From Panorpa germanica (lineage: Eukaryota; Arthropoda; Insecta; Mecoptera; Panorpidae), in contig OY783220.1 in the NCBI GenBank assembly GCA_963678705.1, positions 558,001 through 622,000 of the forward strand: a stretch of 64,000 bases of DNA, in the 5' to 3' direction. The notes beneath the pieces were generated by a model that was not told the origin of the DNA, ran no database searches, and saw nothing but the letters and a program-made list of their open reading frames with translations. A program made the position numbers and the translations under genes. Of the stretch, positions 54,215 through 64,000 are shown piece after piece; positions within the stretch are counted from its first letter, which is position 1; each line of letters starts with the position of its first letter.

Positions 54215-55231
54215 TTTTAAATTAATAAATACTTAAAGATACAGAAATGATCGTGACAAGAACGCTGACTCTTCCGACGCATTTAGTTTTCGATTAGTGG
54301 TTTTATTATATAAAACCTAAGACATTGCCCCTATAACCAAATAGTTCGACTCTGAAAAGTTTAAAAATAAAATTTTGTAGTGTCGGTAAAGTTTTTCCGG
54401 CTGTGACCTTGAGGGATTGTGGCTGTGTTTAGGGGTTATATACAGTTAATATTTTCAAAAAAAAAAAAATTTCATTTCATTTTCGTAATACATATATTTA
54501 AGTACACACACAGAAAATTTCAAGTAAATCCGACGATTATTTTTGAAGTTATATAAGTTGAAAAAAAAAAATTTGTACTCTATTCGAAACTTTAAAAGCG
54601 TTTTTCTCAAAATGTTGTTTTCAAAAACGGTGACCAAGATTACTCGGAAACTGCTGAAACGATCAGTCTCAAATTTCAACACAAGCTTCTTAAGTACATT
54701 TTTTAAAAATTAATCGAAGGTTTTATCTCACCGATAATTATTTTTTTTTTGTATAAACAATTTAAGTCCAAAAATCGATTTTTTTTTTGAGAAGCTGCCA
54801 TTTTGTCAAAAAAAATTATTTTGCATAATCCTTCGAATTATTTCTAGATTTTTAATTTTAGATGATCCAGTCCAGAGCTATAGTGGTCACCGCAAGATGC
54901 CTTTTTTCAGAGGAGCTCCTGGAGATCAGCTATAGCAGCTTCCAAATTATTATTTTTGCAAATATAAAAATATTTAAATACAGTTAAAAGTCACCATAAC
55001 ATGTGCACAAATTTTTACATTAATACAACTAATAGTCTTCTCAGAATTTTTTTTTTTAAAATCGCTGTATATCACCGCTTAATCTCCAAACACTTAATGT
55101 ACACAAATATACTATCGTGTGTGATTTATGATTTATATTTCCAATTCTGTCAATGCAAAAAGTCAGTAAATTATACACTGATTATTATATTATGATTACC
55201 ATAACGTATATGGTATTGTACGCTTTGGTAT
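54215..55231. other. Noncoding, low-complexity rich
   Basis: Poly-A/poly-T runs and AT-rich DNA (54400-54830). The stretch around 54870-54950 looks like a dispersed repeat by composition, but no second copy is in the window. Confidence 0.4.
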
Positions 55232-55353
55232 AACTTTTATATTAATTTTTATTATTTATATATTAATTGTGTATGCCTTTCGGCTTTACAATCTACAGTA
55301 TTATATTTATAATACATTTCATTCCTATATACATTCCAAACTTAAAACTAAAC

Positions 55354-56069
55354 TTAAAATAAACTTAAAATCTTCTCGACTTTTACTACTTCCAAAAGTG
55401 CTTTCTGCTTCTTCTTCTTTTGACCCTCTCTATTATTCTCCACCAGCTTATTACCACCAGTTTGTTCTCCTGTTTTTCCTTTCCTTCTTACTATTTCCGC
55501 CATCCACCTCTTTCCTTCACTGCCTCCCTTTAATAGCTGGCCAATATTCCTTTCGCTTGCTACTTTTTCCTTACACTCAAACTTAATGTGCTCCAGTGTT
55601 TCATCCTCCGCTCCACACATTCTACACTTTCTTTCCTCACTCTTTTCCCAGTATCTGTTTCCTTTTTCCTCATTTCCCAATCTAAACCTTGCTGTTCTTC
55701 TTATGTGTTTTATGTCTTTTTCTATAAGGTACTGAGGCACATTATTTTCCCATAACCTCTTATATCTTTTATTGTAGTTACTTTTTTCTATTTTTCCCAT
55801 TCTCTCCTGCTGCTGTGTCTCCTTATCCCTTCTCCTTAGCTCCTCTGCCACACTTGCGCCACCTTCTCTTCTCCTCTCTGCCTCCTCGATCGCCATTCCA
55901 TTCCTTTCAAAGTATTCTTTTCTCTTTTTTGGACCTCCTCCCCCCCCCCATTCTTTATGTAATCCTCTCTTATTTTCTTTAAGATTTTGCTTTCCGCTCT
56001 GTTCAATTTCTCCTCGTATTTTACCGCTCTTTCCCCTGTTTTAATTCGTATCTTATCCCTCTTTAGCTC
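55354..56069 (-). pseudogene. LINE C-terminal region after the stop, frameshifted
   Basis: After the TAG the pol frame stays open for about 40 codons (ELKRDKIRIKTGERAVKYEE). It then continues in another frame through a run of ten G (55940-55949): EYFERNGMAIEEAERRREGG, HIRRTARFRLGNEEKGNRYW, and a Cys/His motif CRMCGAEDETLEHIKFEC. It ends at a stop at 55354. The frameshift may be at the homopolymer or just before it. Confidence 0.78.
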
Positions 56070-57923
56070 CTACATCACCATGTATCCTGGCGTGCACCTG
56101 TCCAGCCCTAGTACCCATTTCATGTATCTCACCTGTATTCTTTCCAACTTTTCTTGTTCCTTCCACCCCCAAACCTCTGCTCCATACGACATCATACTGG
56201 CTATCAGTCTCTCATATATCCATATTCTCTTTTGTATGTCCCCCCCAAATACCTTTTCCCCTAGTCCCCATACCCGTCGCATTGCTTGCTCTGCCTTCTT
56301 TGCCACCTCCCTTATATGCGCCTCTTCTCCATTATTCTTTTTAAAAGTGTAGCCCAGATATTTAAATTCTTCAACTTCCTCAATGTCCTCTGTCTTGTAT
56401 TTCCACCTTTTATGTCTCCTTTTTCCACCCCCTTTTTTAAATACCATAATTTTTGTCTTTTCCACGTTTAACTCTAGTCCTTTTCTGTCTATATACCTCC
56501 CTAGCCGGTGTGCCATCTCCTGCAGCTCTCCTTCCCTTTTTGCCAACAGGACTATATCGTCAGCGTATGCTAAAGTCCATATCTTGTAGTGCCTTCCTAT
56601 TAGCACCCCCCCATCTTGTCCTCTTTCCATTACCCCCTCCAAGTCTGCTGTATATATCGCAAATAAAATGGGGCTCAGAGGACAACCTTGCCTCAACCTC
56701 TTGTCTGTCCAGAATTCTTCTGATTCTTCACCCCCAACTCTTATTCTCATTCTTGTTTCTTCGTAAATTCCTTCAATACATTCCATTATGTTCTCATCTA
56801 TTTTTTTCTTTCTCATGTACTTCCACAATTTCTGTCTGTCGACCATGTCAAACGCCGCTTTAAGGTCGATGAACATTGCATATATCTGTCCTCCTTTTTC
56901 ACTTAGCTCTTTTTCAACTAAATGGTTCAGTGCGTATATATTGTCTAAAGTCCCTCGTCCCTTTCTAAAGCCTGCTTGTGTCTCGGGAAGTATTTCTTTT
57001 ACTTTTACCTCTTCTTTCAGTCTTTCTCTCACAATCCCTGCATAAATCCTGTACCCTGTGTTCAGTAGTGTGATACCCCTGTAATTTTTGGCTTCATGTC
57101 TATTTCCCTTTTTATATATCGGCGTTATTACCCCTTCTCTCCAGCTGTCTGGCAGGTTTCCTCCTTTCCATATCTTGTTCATCGCTGTCAGTAATCCTTT
57201 CTCTATCCTTTCTTGCCCAGCTTTCCACGCCTCGTTCTTTAGTCCATCTCTACCTGGTGCTTTCTTTTCCTTGAGTTTTTGAATCTGTGTTTTTATTTCA
57301 CCTAATTTTATATCGTTTACTTTCTCCTTCTCTTTTATCCCCTTCTTTGTTTTCTCGTTTCTTTTCTTTCCTCCTAGTACTCCCATAAAGTGTTTCGTCC
57401 ACTCTTCCATTTTTATTTCCTTGCTTGGCTCTTTCCTTCGCTTTTTCTCCCTATTTATGTAATCCCATGCCTGCCTCTCCGTTGTTATATCTCTAATTTC
57501 TTTTTCTATTCCTATTTTGAACTCATTCTTTTTATCTTTTATCCTTTCGTTATACTCCCTTTGCTTCCTCTTGAAGTCTTCTTTACTTGCTTCTCCTTTC
57601 TTCCATCTCTTTAGTTCCCTTTTTACCTCTTTTTTCCATTCTTTACATTCTTTATCCCACCATTTGTTTTCTCCCGTTCTATCAGATATTCTCCACCTTT
57701 TACTTTGGGTGGCTTCCTTCATCCTCTCTTCAATTTCCTCCATCTCCTCCGTTTCTCCTTCTTCCTCGTATCTCCGTTCCAATTCCTCCATAAACTTCTT
57801 CCTTCCTTCCTCCGTCCAATCGCTGCCCTCTTTCCATTCGTTTCCTTTTCTTTCACCTCTCCTCGCCTCCAACTCCACCACCAGCGGTAGGTGATCCGAG
57901 TCCACCCTCTCTTCCACTTTCAT
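56070..57923 (-). CDS. LINE reverse transcriptase (partial polyprotein)
   Basis: 617 residues, no start of its own; the first Met is near the truncation point. SDHLPLVVEL (9-18) is the end of the endonuclease domain. A long, highly charged Lys/Glu linker follows (20-215). RT (about 260-520) has WREGVITPIYKKGNRHEAKN, YRGITLLNTGYRIYAGI, QAGFRKGRGTLDNIYALNHL, FIDLKAAFDMVDR, LRQGCPLSPILFAIY, catalytic YADD at 453-456 and FKYLGYTF. All catalytic motifs are intact. It ends at TAG (56070-56072), which interrupts a frame that continues in relatives. Clade not assigned. The C-terminal wording is like LINEs common in hymenopteran genomes. Confidence 0.9.
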   Translation of the reverse strand: MKVEERVDSDHLPLVVELEARRGERKGNEWKEGSDWTEEGRKKFMEELERRYEEEGETEEMEEIEERMKEATQSKRWRISDRTGENKWWDKECKEWKKEVKRELKRWKKGEASKEDFKRKQREYNERIKDKKNEFKIGIEKEIRDITTERQAWDYINREKKRRKEPSKEIKMEEWTKHFMGVLGGKKRNEKTKKGIKEKEKVNDIKLGEIKTQIQKLKEKKAPGRDGLKNEAWKAGQERIEKGLLTAMNKIWKGGNLPDSWREGVITPIYKKGNRHEAKNYRGITLLNTGYRIYAGIVRERLKEEVKVKEILPETQAGFRKGRGTLDNIYALNHLVEKELSEKGGQIYAMFIDLKAAFDMVDRQKLWKYMRKKKIDENIMECIEGIYEETRMRIRVGGEESEEFWTDKRLRQGCPLSPILFAIYTADLEGVMERGQDGGVLIGRHYKIWTLAYADDIVLLAKREGELQEMAHRLGRYIDRKGLELNVEKTKIMVFKKGGGKRRHKRWKYKTEDIEEVEEFKYLGYTFKKNNGEEAHIREVAKKAEQAMRRVWGLGEKVFGGDIQKRIWIYERLIASMMSYGAEVWGWKEQEKLERIQVRYMKWVLGLDRCTPGYMVM

Positions 57924-57953
57924 TCTATATTTAAATCAACTTTTATATTAATT

Positions 57954-58390
57954 AAATTATATCGTGACGTAATGAAATAATTAATTGGACAACAGCTATT
58001 TACGCCCTGTAGTTCTACTATACTTCTAAAAATGCTGTGATTAATTTCAAATTAAAATATTCACAAATTTATCCATTTTTTTTAATCCTCAATTTTAATT
58101 TTACACGACTCTTATCCTAAAATTGAGATGAGTGATAAGAATTGTAATCACTGAATGGTGATAATCACTGAATATTGATATTGATAATCACTAAATGGTG
58201 GGGAGAGTCCGTTTTCGTGAATCGCTTTTTGCTACTCTTGTTATTATTTCTGTTTTAGAAGGTATGCGTTTGTATTAGCATGTTAGTACATTTATATTTA
58301 GTGCAATAAGTGTAGCAGCTATTTGAGTTTCAATTCATTCATTAAATATAAACAACAACAAAAATTTCTTTTTTATAATTCAAATTTTCT
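57954..58390. other. Spacer with a small imperfect tandem repeat
   Basis: 58144-58203 holds three variants of (G)ATAATCACTGAATGGT. Otherwise nothing. Confidence 0.5.
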
Positions 58391-58396
58391 ATATGT

Positions 58397-58468
58397 GGCT
58401 CGTTGGTCTAGGGGTATGATTCTCGCTTAGGGTGCGAGAGGTCCCGGGTTCAAATCCCGGACGAGCCC
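58397..58468 (+). tRNA. tRNA-Pro (AGG)
   Basis: 72 nt, complete cloverleaf: acceptor GGCTCGT/ACGAGCC, anticodon loop TTAGGGT with anticodon AGG, T-arm CCGGG-TTCAAAT-CCCGG, discriminator C. No intron and no encoded CCA. A T8 run at about 58471 terminates RNA polymerase III. Confidence 0.96.
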
Positions 58469-58910
58469 ACTTTTTTTTAAATTTGTTACTAATTAATCAG
58501 CAGCTCAGCACGTAGTAATCAAATCAACCAAAACTAACAATCCCATACATACTAAACTAACCTAACCCATTTGACTTTTGAATGAAATTGTGGAAAAGAG
58601 AACTTTAAAAGTGGTAAATACGACACGGAATGAGTAGCGCGCTAGCTTCTTTATCTTTATCTTATCTTTAGAAAACTAGACCTCAGATAGCCAAGCCATC
58701 AGCTCAGTTCAGTTGCTGTCTCACAATTTTGTGACAGTGTCATTCATATGTTTTCGACCTGTTTAGTTTTCAGTCTCATCAAGAATTAATGAAATCGTTA
58801 CTTTATTACCATTGTTTTTATGCGCTGTGCACTGACGATAATTTGTAATGTTTAAAATTAATTAATCACACATTCACAGTTGATTTTTATTTATTAATCC
58901 AATATGTACT

Positions 58911-58978
58911 ATGTTAGATTCTAAGTGGGTGCGCCCTGATTCATCACCCGCAATGGACACCATTGAACCATTACTTAG
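58911..58978 (+). CDS. Exon 1 of an unidentified host protein gene
   Basis: The ATG at 58911 opens MLDSKWVRPDSSPAMDTIEP and LL, ending in AG before a GTAAAT donor at 58979 (phase 2). The next exon, at 62731, supplies the third base, so the frame joins cleanly as ...LLR-SEAEL. A second in-frame Met (MDTIEPLL) is an alternative start. I do not recognise the protein. Both exons have balanced, protein-like codon use unlike their AT-rich surroundings, and no transposon similarity. Upstream 58500-58910 is probably promoter and 5' UTR; no TATA box stands out. Confidence 0.6.
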
Positions 58979-59059
58979 GTAAATTCTAATTTTGTACAAG
59001 CTTGAAAATACCATTAATTAAGGTGATTGCGATTATATTTTCTTAGGAGATGTTATATA

Positions 59060-59132
59060 GTTTCCGTGGTGTAGTGGTTATCACATCCGCCTAACACGCG
59101 GAAGGCCCCCGGTTCGATCCCGGGCGGAAACA
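59060..59132 (+). tRNA. tRNA-Val (AAC), inside the host gene's intron 1
   Basis: 73 nt: acceptor GTTTCCG/CGGAAAC, D-arm GTGTAGTGGTTATCAC, anticodon loop CTAACAC with anticodon AAC, T-arm CCCGG-TTCGATC-CCGGG, discriminator A. A T-rich terminator follows at 59135. It lies 82 bp inside the predicted intron, on the same strand as the host gene. Confidence 0.96.
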
Positions 59133-60019
59133 ATTTTTTTTAATAGTTTTCTTTTAAAATATGGCTTCTGTCCTGTTGCATTAACCATAGTTATCTCATA
59201 ACTTAAGTGTACAACTATTTACTCTTAATTTTCTTTAACTGGCCATGTTAATTAACTTTTCCGATAACTATGGCCGGCTCTATATTTCCTAGAGTCTAAA
59301 AAACTTCGTCAAAGTTGAAATTGTTTCTACTTAGATTAACCATGGCCAACATGCGGCACAGTTGTGGCTGATCTTTTCGAGACTGCCCATGGTACTAGTT
59401 TACTATTACTGTCCATGTTACATTTTACTTTAATTTTTTGCCTGTTTTTATGTATTTAAAATAATAATAATGTTTGTTTAGTTTTGAGTAACGTTTTAGA
59501 TATATATATATATATATATATAAAATAAATTTTTTTCGAAAATTACGACCAATAATTTTCGACCACAATTTTTTAAATATTTCTGATTTTTTTCTTTGTA
59601 TCGGCAGCCTAAATAGCACTGCCATCTACCATTAAAAATCCTAGAATGTTAGTAGTTTTTACACAAAAATCAATTTTTACTTTCTGTCCACTTTAACTCA
59701 TCGTGGTGTAAAAATAAGTATGAACACTACCACGGTAAGTTTTTTTAAAAATCGGCGCAATACTTCAGGATTCCGAAATGGTATAATACTCCAGGAAAAC
59801 TAGCAATAAATAGAAATTATGCATACTATTTCTAAACAAGAACCATATTTCATAAATTGTTGTTGTTGATAGTTATCACTTTTACAATACCCATAAGAGG
59901 TTTTTTGTTGTTGAATGAATGAACAAATGGTACAAACAATTTTAAAGTAAAGTAAAAGTAGTGAAAGTAAAAATCTTTAAAAACTTTAGGGAAGAAAGGG
60001 TGGATAGCAGTGCTATTTT

Positions 60020-60136
60020 TATTTCTAATTTCTAAACAAAATGAGATAATTTTTTTCTTCTTTTTTTCTCGTGTAGTCTTGAGTAGGACCACGCTCTGGT
60101 GCCCGCTTTTCGTTGAATATAGGAACACCCTGTATA
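60020..60136. repeat. Dispersed repeat, second copy of 33435-33555
   Basis: Same ordered blocks as the first copy, ending AACACCCTGTATA. Several base changes and small indels show the two are old. Confidence 0.65.
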
Positions 60137-61679
60137 TGCATACTCCGCACTTTCTAAATTATAAAATTTAACTTTATCAATGTCTACAACTTGTGACAAT
60201 TTGTCAAAAATAAAATTCTTTTGCATTACTTAGCATACATTACTAACTCCGCGCACATTTTATGATTAAATTGTATGATAAATGTTTTTCTGCATTAATT
60301 AAAATAAAGCATTTAGTATAAATAGAAGCTTATTTTACAAAAACATTTGTTATATATATTTTGTATACAGTATAATAGAATCACTTATCATTATTACTTT
60401 ATCTAATTCGGCATTGTAACAATTTTATGCTATATAACCGTGAACGTTATGTACCATCTCATAAGCACAACCAATTGCAACGGTGTGAGCGAAACTAAAG
60501 ATGTGCTATAGCATATGTGACAACGTTCAGTCATATTGTACTAAAAATTTGTTGTAACAAATAATAATATATTTATCAGAGCTCCTTACTGTACGAAGGG
60601 CAACGAGTAAATGAGGGCATCTATTTAGTAAATGATGATTATTTATTACAGGCGTATTTTTAAACTTGAAGGCATGTCTATACATTAATTCGTCTAGCTT
60701 TCGCCATGTCATTACCCCATTTTAGGGGTAATGAGTAGAATGGGAAGAAAAAATATTTAACTCTGAGTAAAGTAAAAAAGTGATGATGTAATTAACGTCC
60801 TTGAGACAGGAAAACTCTCAGCTACATTACTTTTTAAAATCAAGAATCCATTTGGTGAAGAGAAACTTTTTTGCATAACTGTTACTTCACACTGCCTTAC
60901 TGTGAATAATAGTCCGGTCAATAACATTTAAAGTAACATTTAAAATAACAAAAAATCCCGGAGAGCCAAATATTGGTGGAGAGCTTGGGTTTACCATTAC
61001 AAATAAAGTTTTAAAAATCCCCATCGATGCTATGTGTGCTACAAAAGTTATTCGGGGTTAAAGGTCAAAATTTGAGGTTTTTTGGATTTTTCTCGAAAAC
61101 GGTAAGTTTTATCAAAAAAAAAAAACTTTAAACCAAAGTTGTAGATCTTAAAATTCTCTACAAAAATGGTCCTTATGATTTTTTTCCTAAGAGTTACCAT
61201 TCCTGAGATATCGCGATTCTAAGAGTCACATTATACATATGCACATATAAGCCACGTATATACATAATCAGGCACTTAAGACAAGTATAAATACCTATTT
61301 GTGTCTTTTTTATATATATTACACTATTCTGAAAACATTTATTCAAAAGATAGTCAGTCCCTAATTAAATCCCCTCTACCCACGTGGCCTTGAAAAACAT
61401 CTGGCTATTCTATTGTCCGTAGGTCTCGTTCATATACCTGTTTCTTTTAGTGCTAAAGGTAATATATTTTAATTATTGTTATTCTTTAAATTTAGTCTCT
61501 TAATTCTAAGCAAAAAAGATTCATTACATAATTGTTAATTAATTATTGATAATTATACGTTTTCATAGTACTGTTAGTACATTGTACTCCATAGTTTCAT
61601 AAATGCTCTCACCCGCTTAATCGCGTTTTTTATTCCTTCTTAGATAGAACCATGACTGTCACCAATCACACTTTAAATG

Positions 61680-61817
61680 CTCCCACAATAGAGATAAAAG
61701 CAATAAATTTTTGAAAGACTTGACGTAAAGAAAATGTTCCTTTTGTTCGGAAAATAGTTAAAGGCCTCCGATCCTTCGTTGCCCCCGGGCCTCCACACCT
61801 CCAAATCCGGCTCTGAG
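61680..61817. repeat. Partial hAT-like MITE, relative of 34263-34443
   Basis: Shares AATTTTTGAAAGA-TTGACG, TGTTCCTTTT-TTCGGAAAAT and the end CCTCCACACCTCCAAATCCGG with the complete copy. The left terminus is missing. Confidence 0.65.
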
Positions 61818-62730
61818 TATACACATATAACACTATTACCAGTTTTACTATTTATATAACGCCAATAATCTAACGCCTATTATCTGCTAGTATTCTACAG
61901 TTTGTATATATGTAGTGGTTTACAATTACCAAGGTAGAAAATTCTGCTATGCTAGCTTACCACAAGCTAATTTAATTTTCTTTATCATGTTCTCCCTGGT
62001 TAGCTAAAATTTAATTTTCAAAGTAACATCTCTTAACTTGAATCAATTTGTTATACTTCGAAGTACAAAATTTCATGTATCGGCATGTCTTAGCGAAGGT
62101 CAATCGTCAGAAATCTTAATGACGTAGCTGTGTTATATCTTTTGTAATATATACATAAAATATACATACCATAACAACATGAATATATATAAGAAAAATA
62201 GGAAAGGGTAAACACCAGGAAAAGAACACACGGGAAGAAGTGAAGCAAAATCGAATTAAATATTTTCGTTTGTTTTAGTTTTAGTTATCCTTTGTTGGTT
62301 TGGCTTAAGTTTACTTTATGTTAGAAGGACTTTACTTTATGTGTTGGATGAAATAGAAATTATATTATAACGACGAAAGGCAAAATTGTATTTAGTAAAA
62401 TATGCAATAATATGCGTCGATTCTCATGTAATTCGCCAGATCAACAAAATAAAATCATCCCAAATGTTTTTGTTTTAATTCGATATAAAATACTGTAGCT
62501 AACTTTGGGTAACCCTATACTTTCACGACTAATGCACTTAAAATGTCAGTCCCTTTAGAAAATAAAGTATGGTAATTAAACTTTAAAGTTAGAATTTCTT
62601 TCTGGTTATTAAAATAAATTAATATAGATTATAATTTTAATTTCGACCTTTTGCACATGCGCTATGCAACTTTAATTAATTTTTATAATAACGGTACAAT
62701 GTCATAATGTATTACTTTATTCTCTTACAG

Positions 62731-62887
62731 ATCTGAAGCAGAGCTGACATTTAATTTCTTCGGTGACAAGAAAGATGGCAACCGTGTAGCAGAAGCCATA
62801 ACGAAGATGACAAGAGGACGTCTGGGAAACTTGTCTCTGGTTCAAAACAACATGTCATACAACCAGAGGACTGCGTTGTTATTACAG
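62731..62887 (+). CDS. Exon 2 of the unidentified host protein gene
   Basis: 157 nt between a good acceptor (TTCTCTTACAG) and the donor GTGCGT at 62888. It reads (R)SEAELTFNFFGDKKDGNRVA, EAITKMTRGRLGNLSLVQNN, MSYNQRTALLLQ and ends in phase 0. The only open frame across the exon is the one that joins exon 1. I cannot name the family. It looks like a soluble, conserved-type sequence. Later exons lie beyond the window. Confidence 0.7.
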
Positions 62888-64000
62888 GTGCGTTATAGTC
62901 ATCATAGACGCAGTTAAGTTTACCCCATGTTTTGAAAACGAAATATAACTTAATTACTGTTATTTTAGACTTCAGTAGGTTATTGCCTCCGGGATTAGTT
63001 GTTGCTCGCTTTAATATTAAGCCTGCAACAACTTCGAATTAATGAATGAATAATTTGCATATTACTGCACACTATTTAGAAATATGGTGAACTAGGGCCT
63101 TTTCACATGGAAACCAGCAATTTGAGACATCCTACTTTTTCAGTAGGGTTTCTAATTTTCTATTTTTATGTTTAATAATATAGCACTGTATCAAACAAGT
63201 CTCTATTTCATACGTCAATTTTCATTTATCGTTCATATGGATGATTATCAAAGTGCCGCCTTCTTTTATAAGAGTTTTGCGCGAAACTGAGCTAAACTGG
63301 CAAACATACTGTTTTGTTGTAGAAGTTTAATTTGATAAAAAATACCTTCGCTGAACTTGGAACTGATTAGGATTTTAGTAAAAAGTACTTGTTTTTATTT
63401 TTTTATGCTTTTATAATACACACACAATTGAATACATATAATAAAACAATATAATTAATTCAATTTGCCCTTGTTGCTGGCTTGAGAGCTGTTAATAGAG
63501 TGAATTAAAAAACAAAGGAGCAAATCGAAATTACATTAAATAACAAAGAATATAATATTAGCATAAAAGAAATGAACAAATAGTCAAAATAGTACAATGT
63601 TTCTTTTAAACTAAAAAATACAAAAATACATTACATTAAAAGGGGGAAGTTGCTTTACCACATACAATACCCTTTATTTATACTTATGGCTATATTACAA
63701 TAATTTTTATTTATGCTAATTACTAATTATGATTCTTTTTTTGGAATCGACTGCGGAACCCACCATACGTCTCAGCCGAACATAGCCCCCAAAAACTTGA
63801 GTTATGACTAAAAGAAAGATAATTTCAGATAGGCTGGATTAAGCTGTGACTAAATACAGCAGGTGTATTGAATAACACTCCTCTATGTTTTAATTAGTCT
63901 CAATAGGTCACAGAGATAGCTAGAAGTTGATGCCGATGTAGATCGATTACAGTGAACATTTAGGAGTCACTTTGCCATCATATTGAAGATGCGTATAACT
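62888..64000 (+). other. Start of intron 2; no further exon seen
   Basis: AT-rich, stops in all frames, no clear exon up to the window end. Confidence 0.45.

Larger units (their letters stand above)
55248..57937 (-). mobile_element. 5'-truncated LINE with 16-bp target duplication
   Basis: AACTTTTATATTAATT flanks it at 55232-55247 and 57938-57953. The 5' end is cut inside the endonuclease domain. The 3' end carries a short UTR and an A-rich tail (AAATAATAAAAA on the minus strand). This is the mark of target-primed reverse transcription. Most of RT and the C-terminus remain, with one nonsense codon and one frameshift. Confidence 0.9.
59140..62730 (+). other. Intron 1 of the host gene (rest)
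   Basis: AT-rich and noncoding, with a (TA)11 tract at 59501-59522, the dispersed repeat at 60020-60136 and a partial hAT-like MITE at 61680-61817. It ends in the acceptor TTCTCTTACAG at 62720-62730. Confidence 0.55.

Noticed and set aside
55987..57894. Plus-strand frames rich in Ser/Phe/Pro/Leu
   Set aside because: Antisense shadows of the Lys/Glu-rich LINE reverse transcriptase.

Overview
The window is repeat-rich, AT-rich genomic DNA from an insect. This rests on the mix of Ty3/Gypsy, Jockey-like and other LINE, mariner, hAT and Helitron sequences, on eukaryotic tRNA genes without encoded CCA, and on GT-AG introns. One LINE looks like families I associate with ants and other Hymenoptera, but I would not name an order with confidence. 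No bacterial gene, operon or CRISPR array is present.

Layout. 1-3363: two nearly identical non-autonomous Helitrons, head to head, forming a giant palindrome. 4180-15084: a 10.9 kb Ty3/Gypsy element (Gypsy-1, minus strand) with 840-bp LTRs, gag, a -1 frameshift site and pol. Its pol carries a TARG1-like macro domain (ADP-ribosyl hydrolase fold) between protease and reverse transcriptase. 15089-19703: spacer with a tRNA-type SINE and a foldback element. 19708-30148: a related plus-strand element (Gypsy-2) that has lost pol but keeps an open, divergent Gag-like ORF. A third element (Gypsy-3, 26620-29332) with identical 277-bp LTRs and a Gag/integrase-tail fusion ORF has jumped into its 3' LTR. 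30153-44470: relics of mariner, hAT, LINE/Jockey and a single LTR, plus a 56-bp perfect palindrome. 44480-48350: a decayed LINE interrupted by another LINE fragment. 51598-52291: a short Helitron. 52669-53267: a tRNA-Ala gene cut inside its anticodon by a 517-bp, 5S-rRNA-derived SINE-like insertion. 55248-57937: a 5'-truncated LINE with a 16-bp target duplication. 58397-64000: the only host-gene territory, with tRNA-Pro, tRNA-Val and two exons of an unidentified protein gene.

How the parts relate. Gypsy-1 and Gypsy-2 share primer-binding site, leader repeats, LTR blocks and about 2 kb of 3' noncoding DNA, so the pol-less Gypsy-2 could be mobilised by Gypsy-1-like relatives. Gypsy-3 is a separate lineage with AGTTAT...ATAACT LTR ends and a tRNA-Ser-type primer site. 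Most LTR pairs are nearly or fully identical, so these insertions are young. The two most unusual items are the macro domain in Gypsy-1 pol and the 5S-derived insertion in tRNA-Ala.
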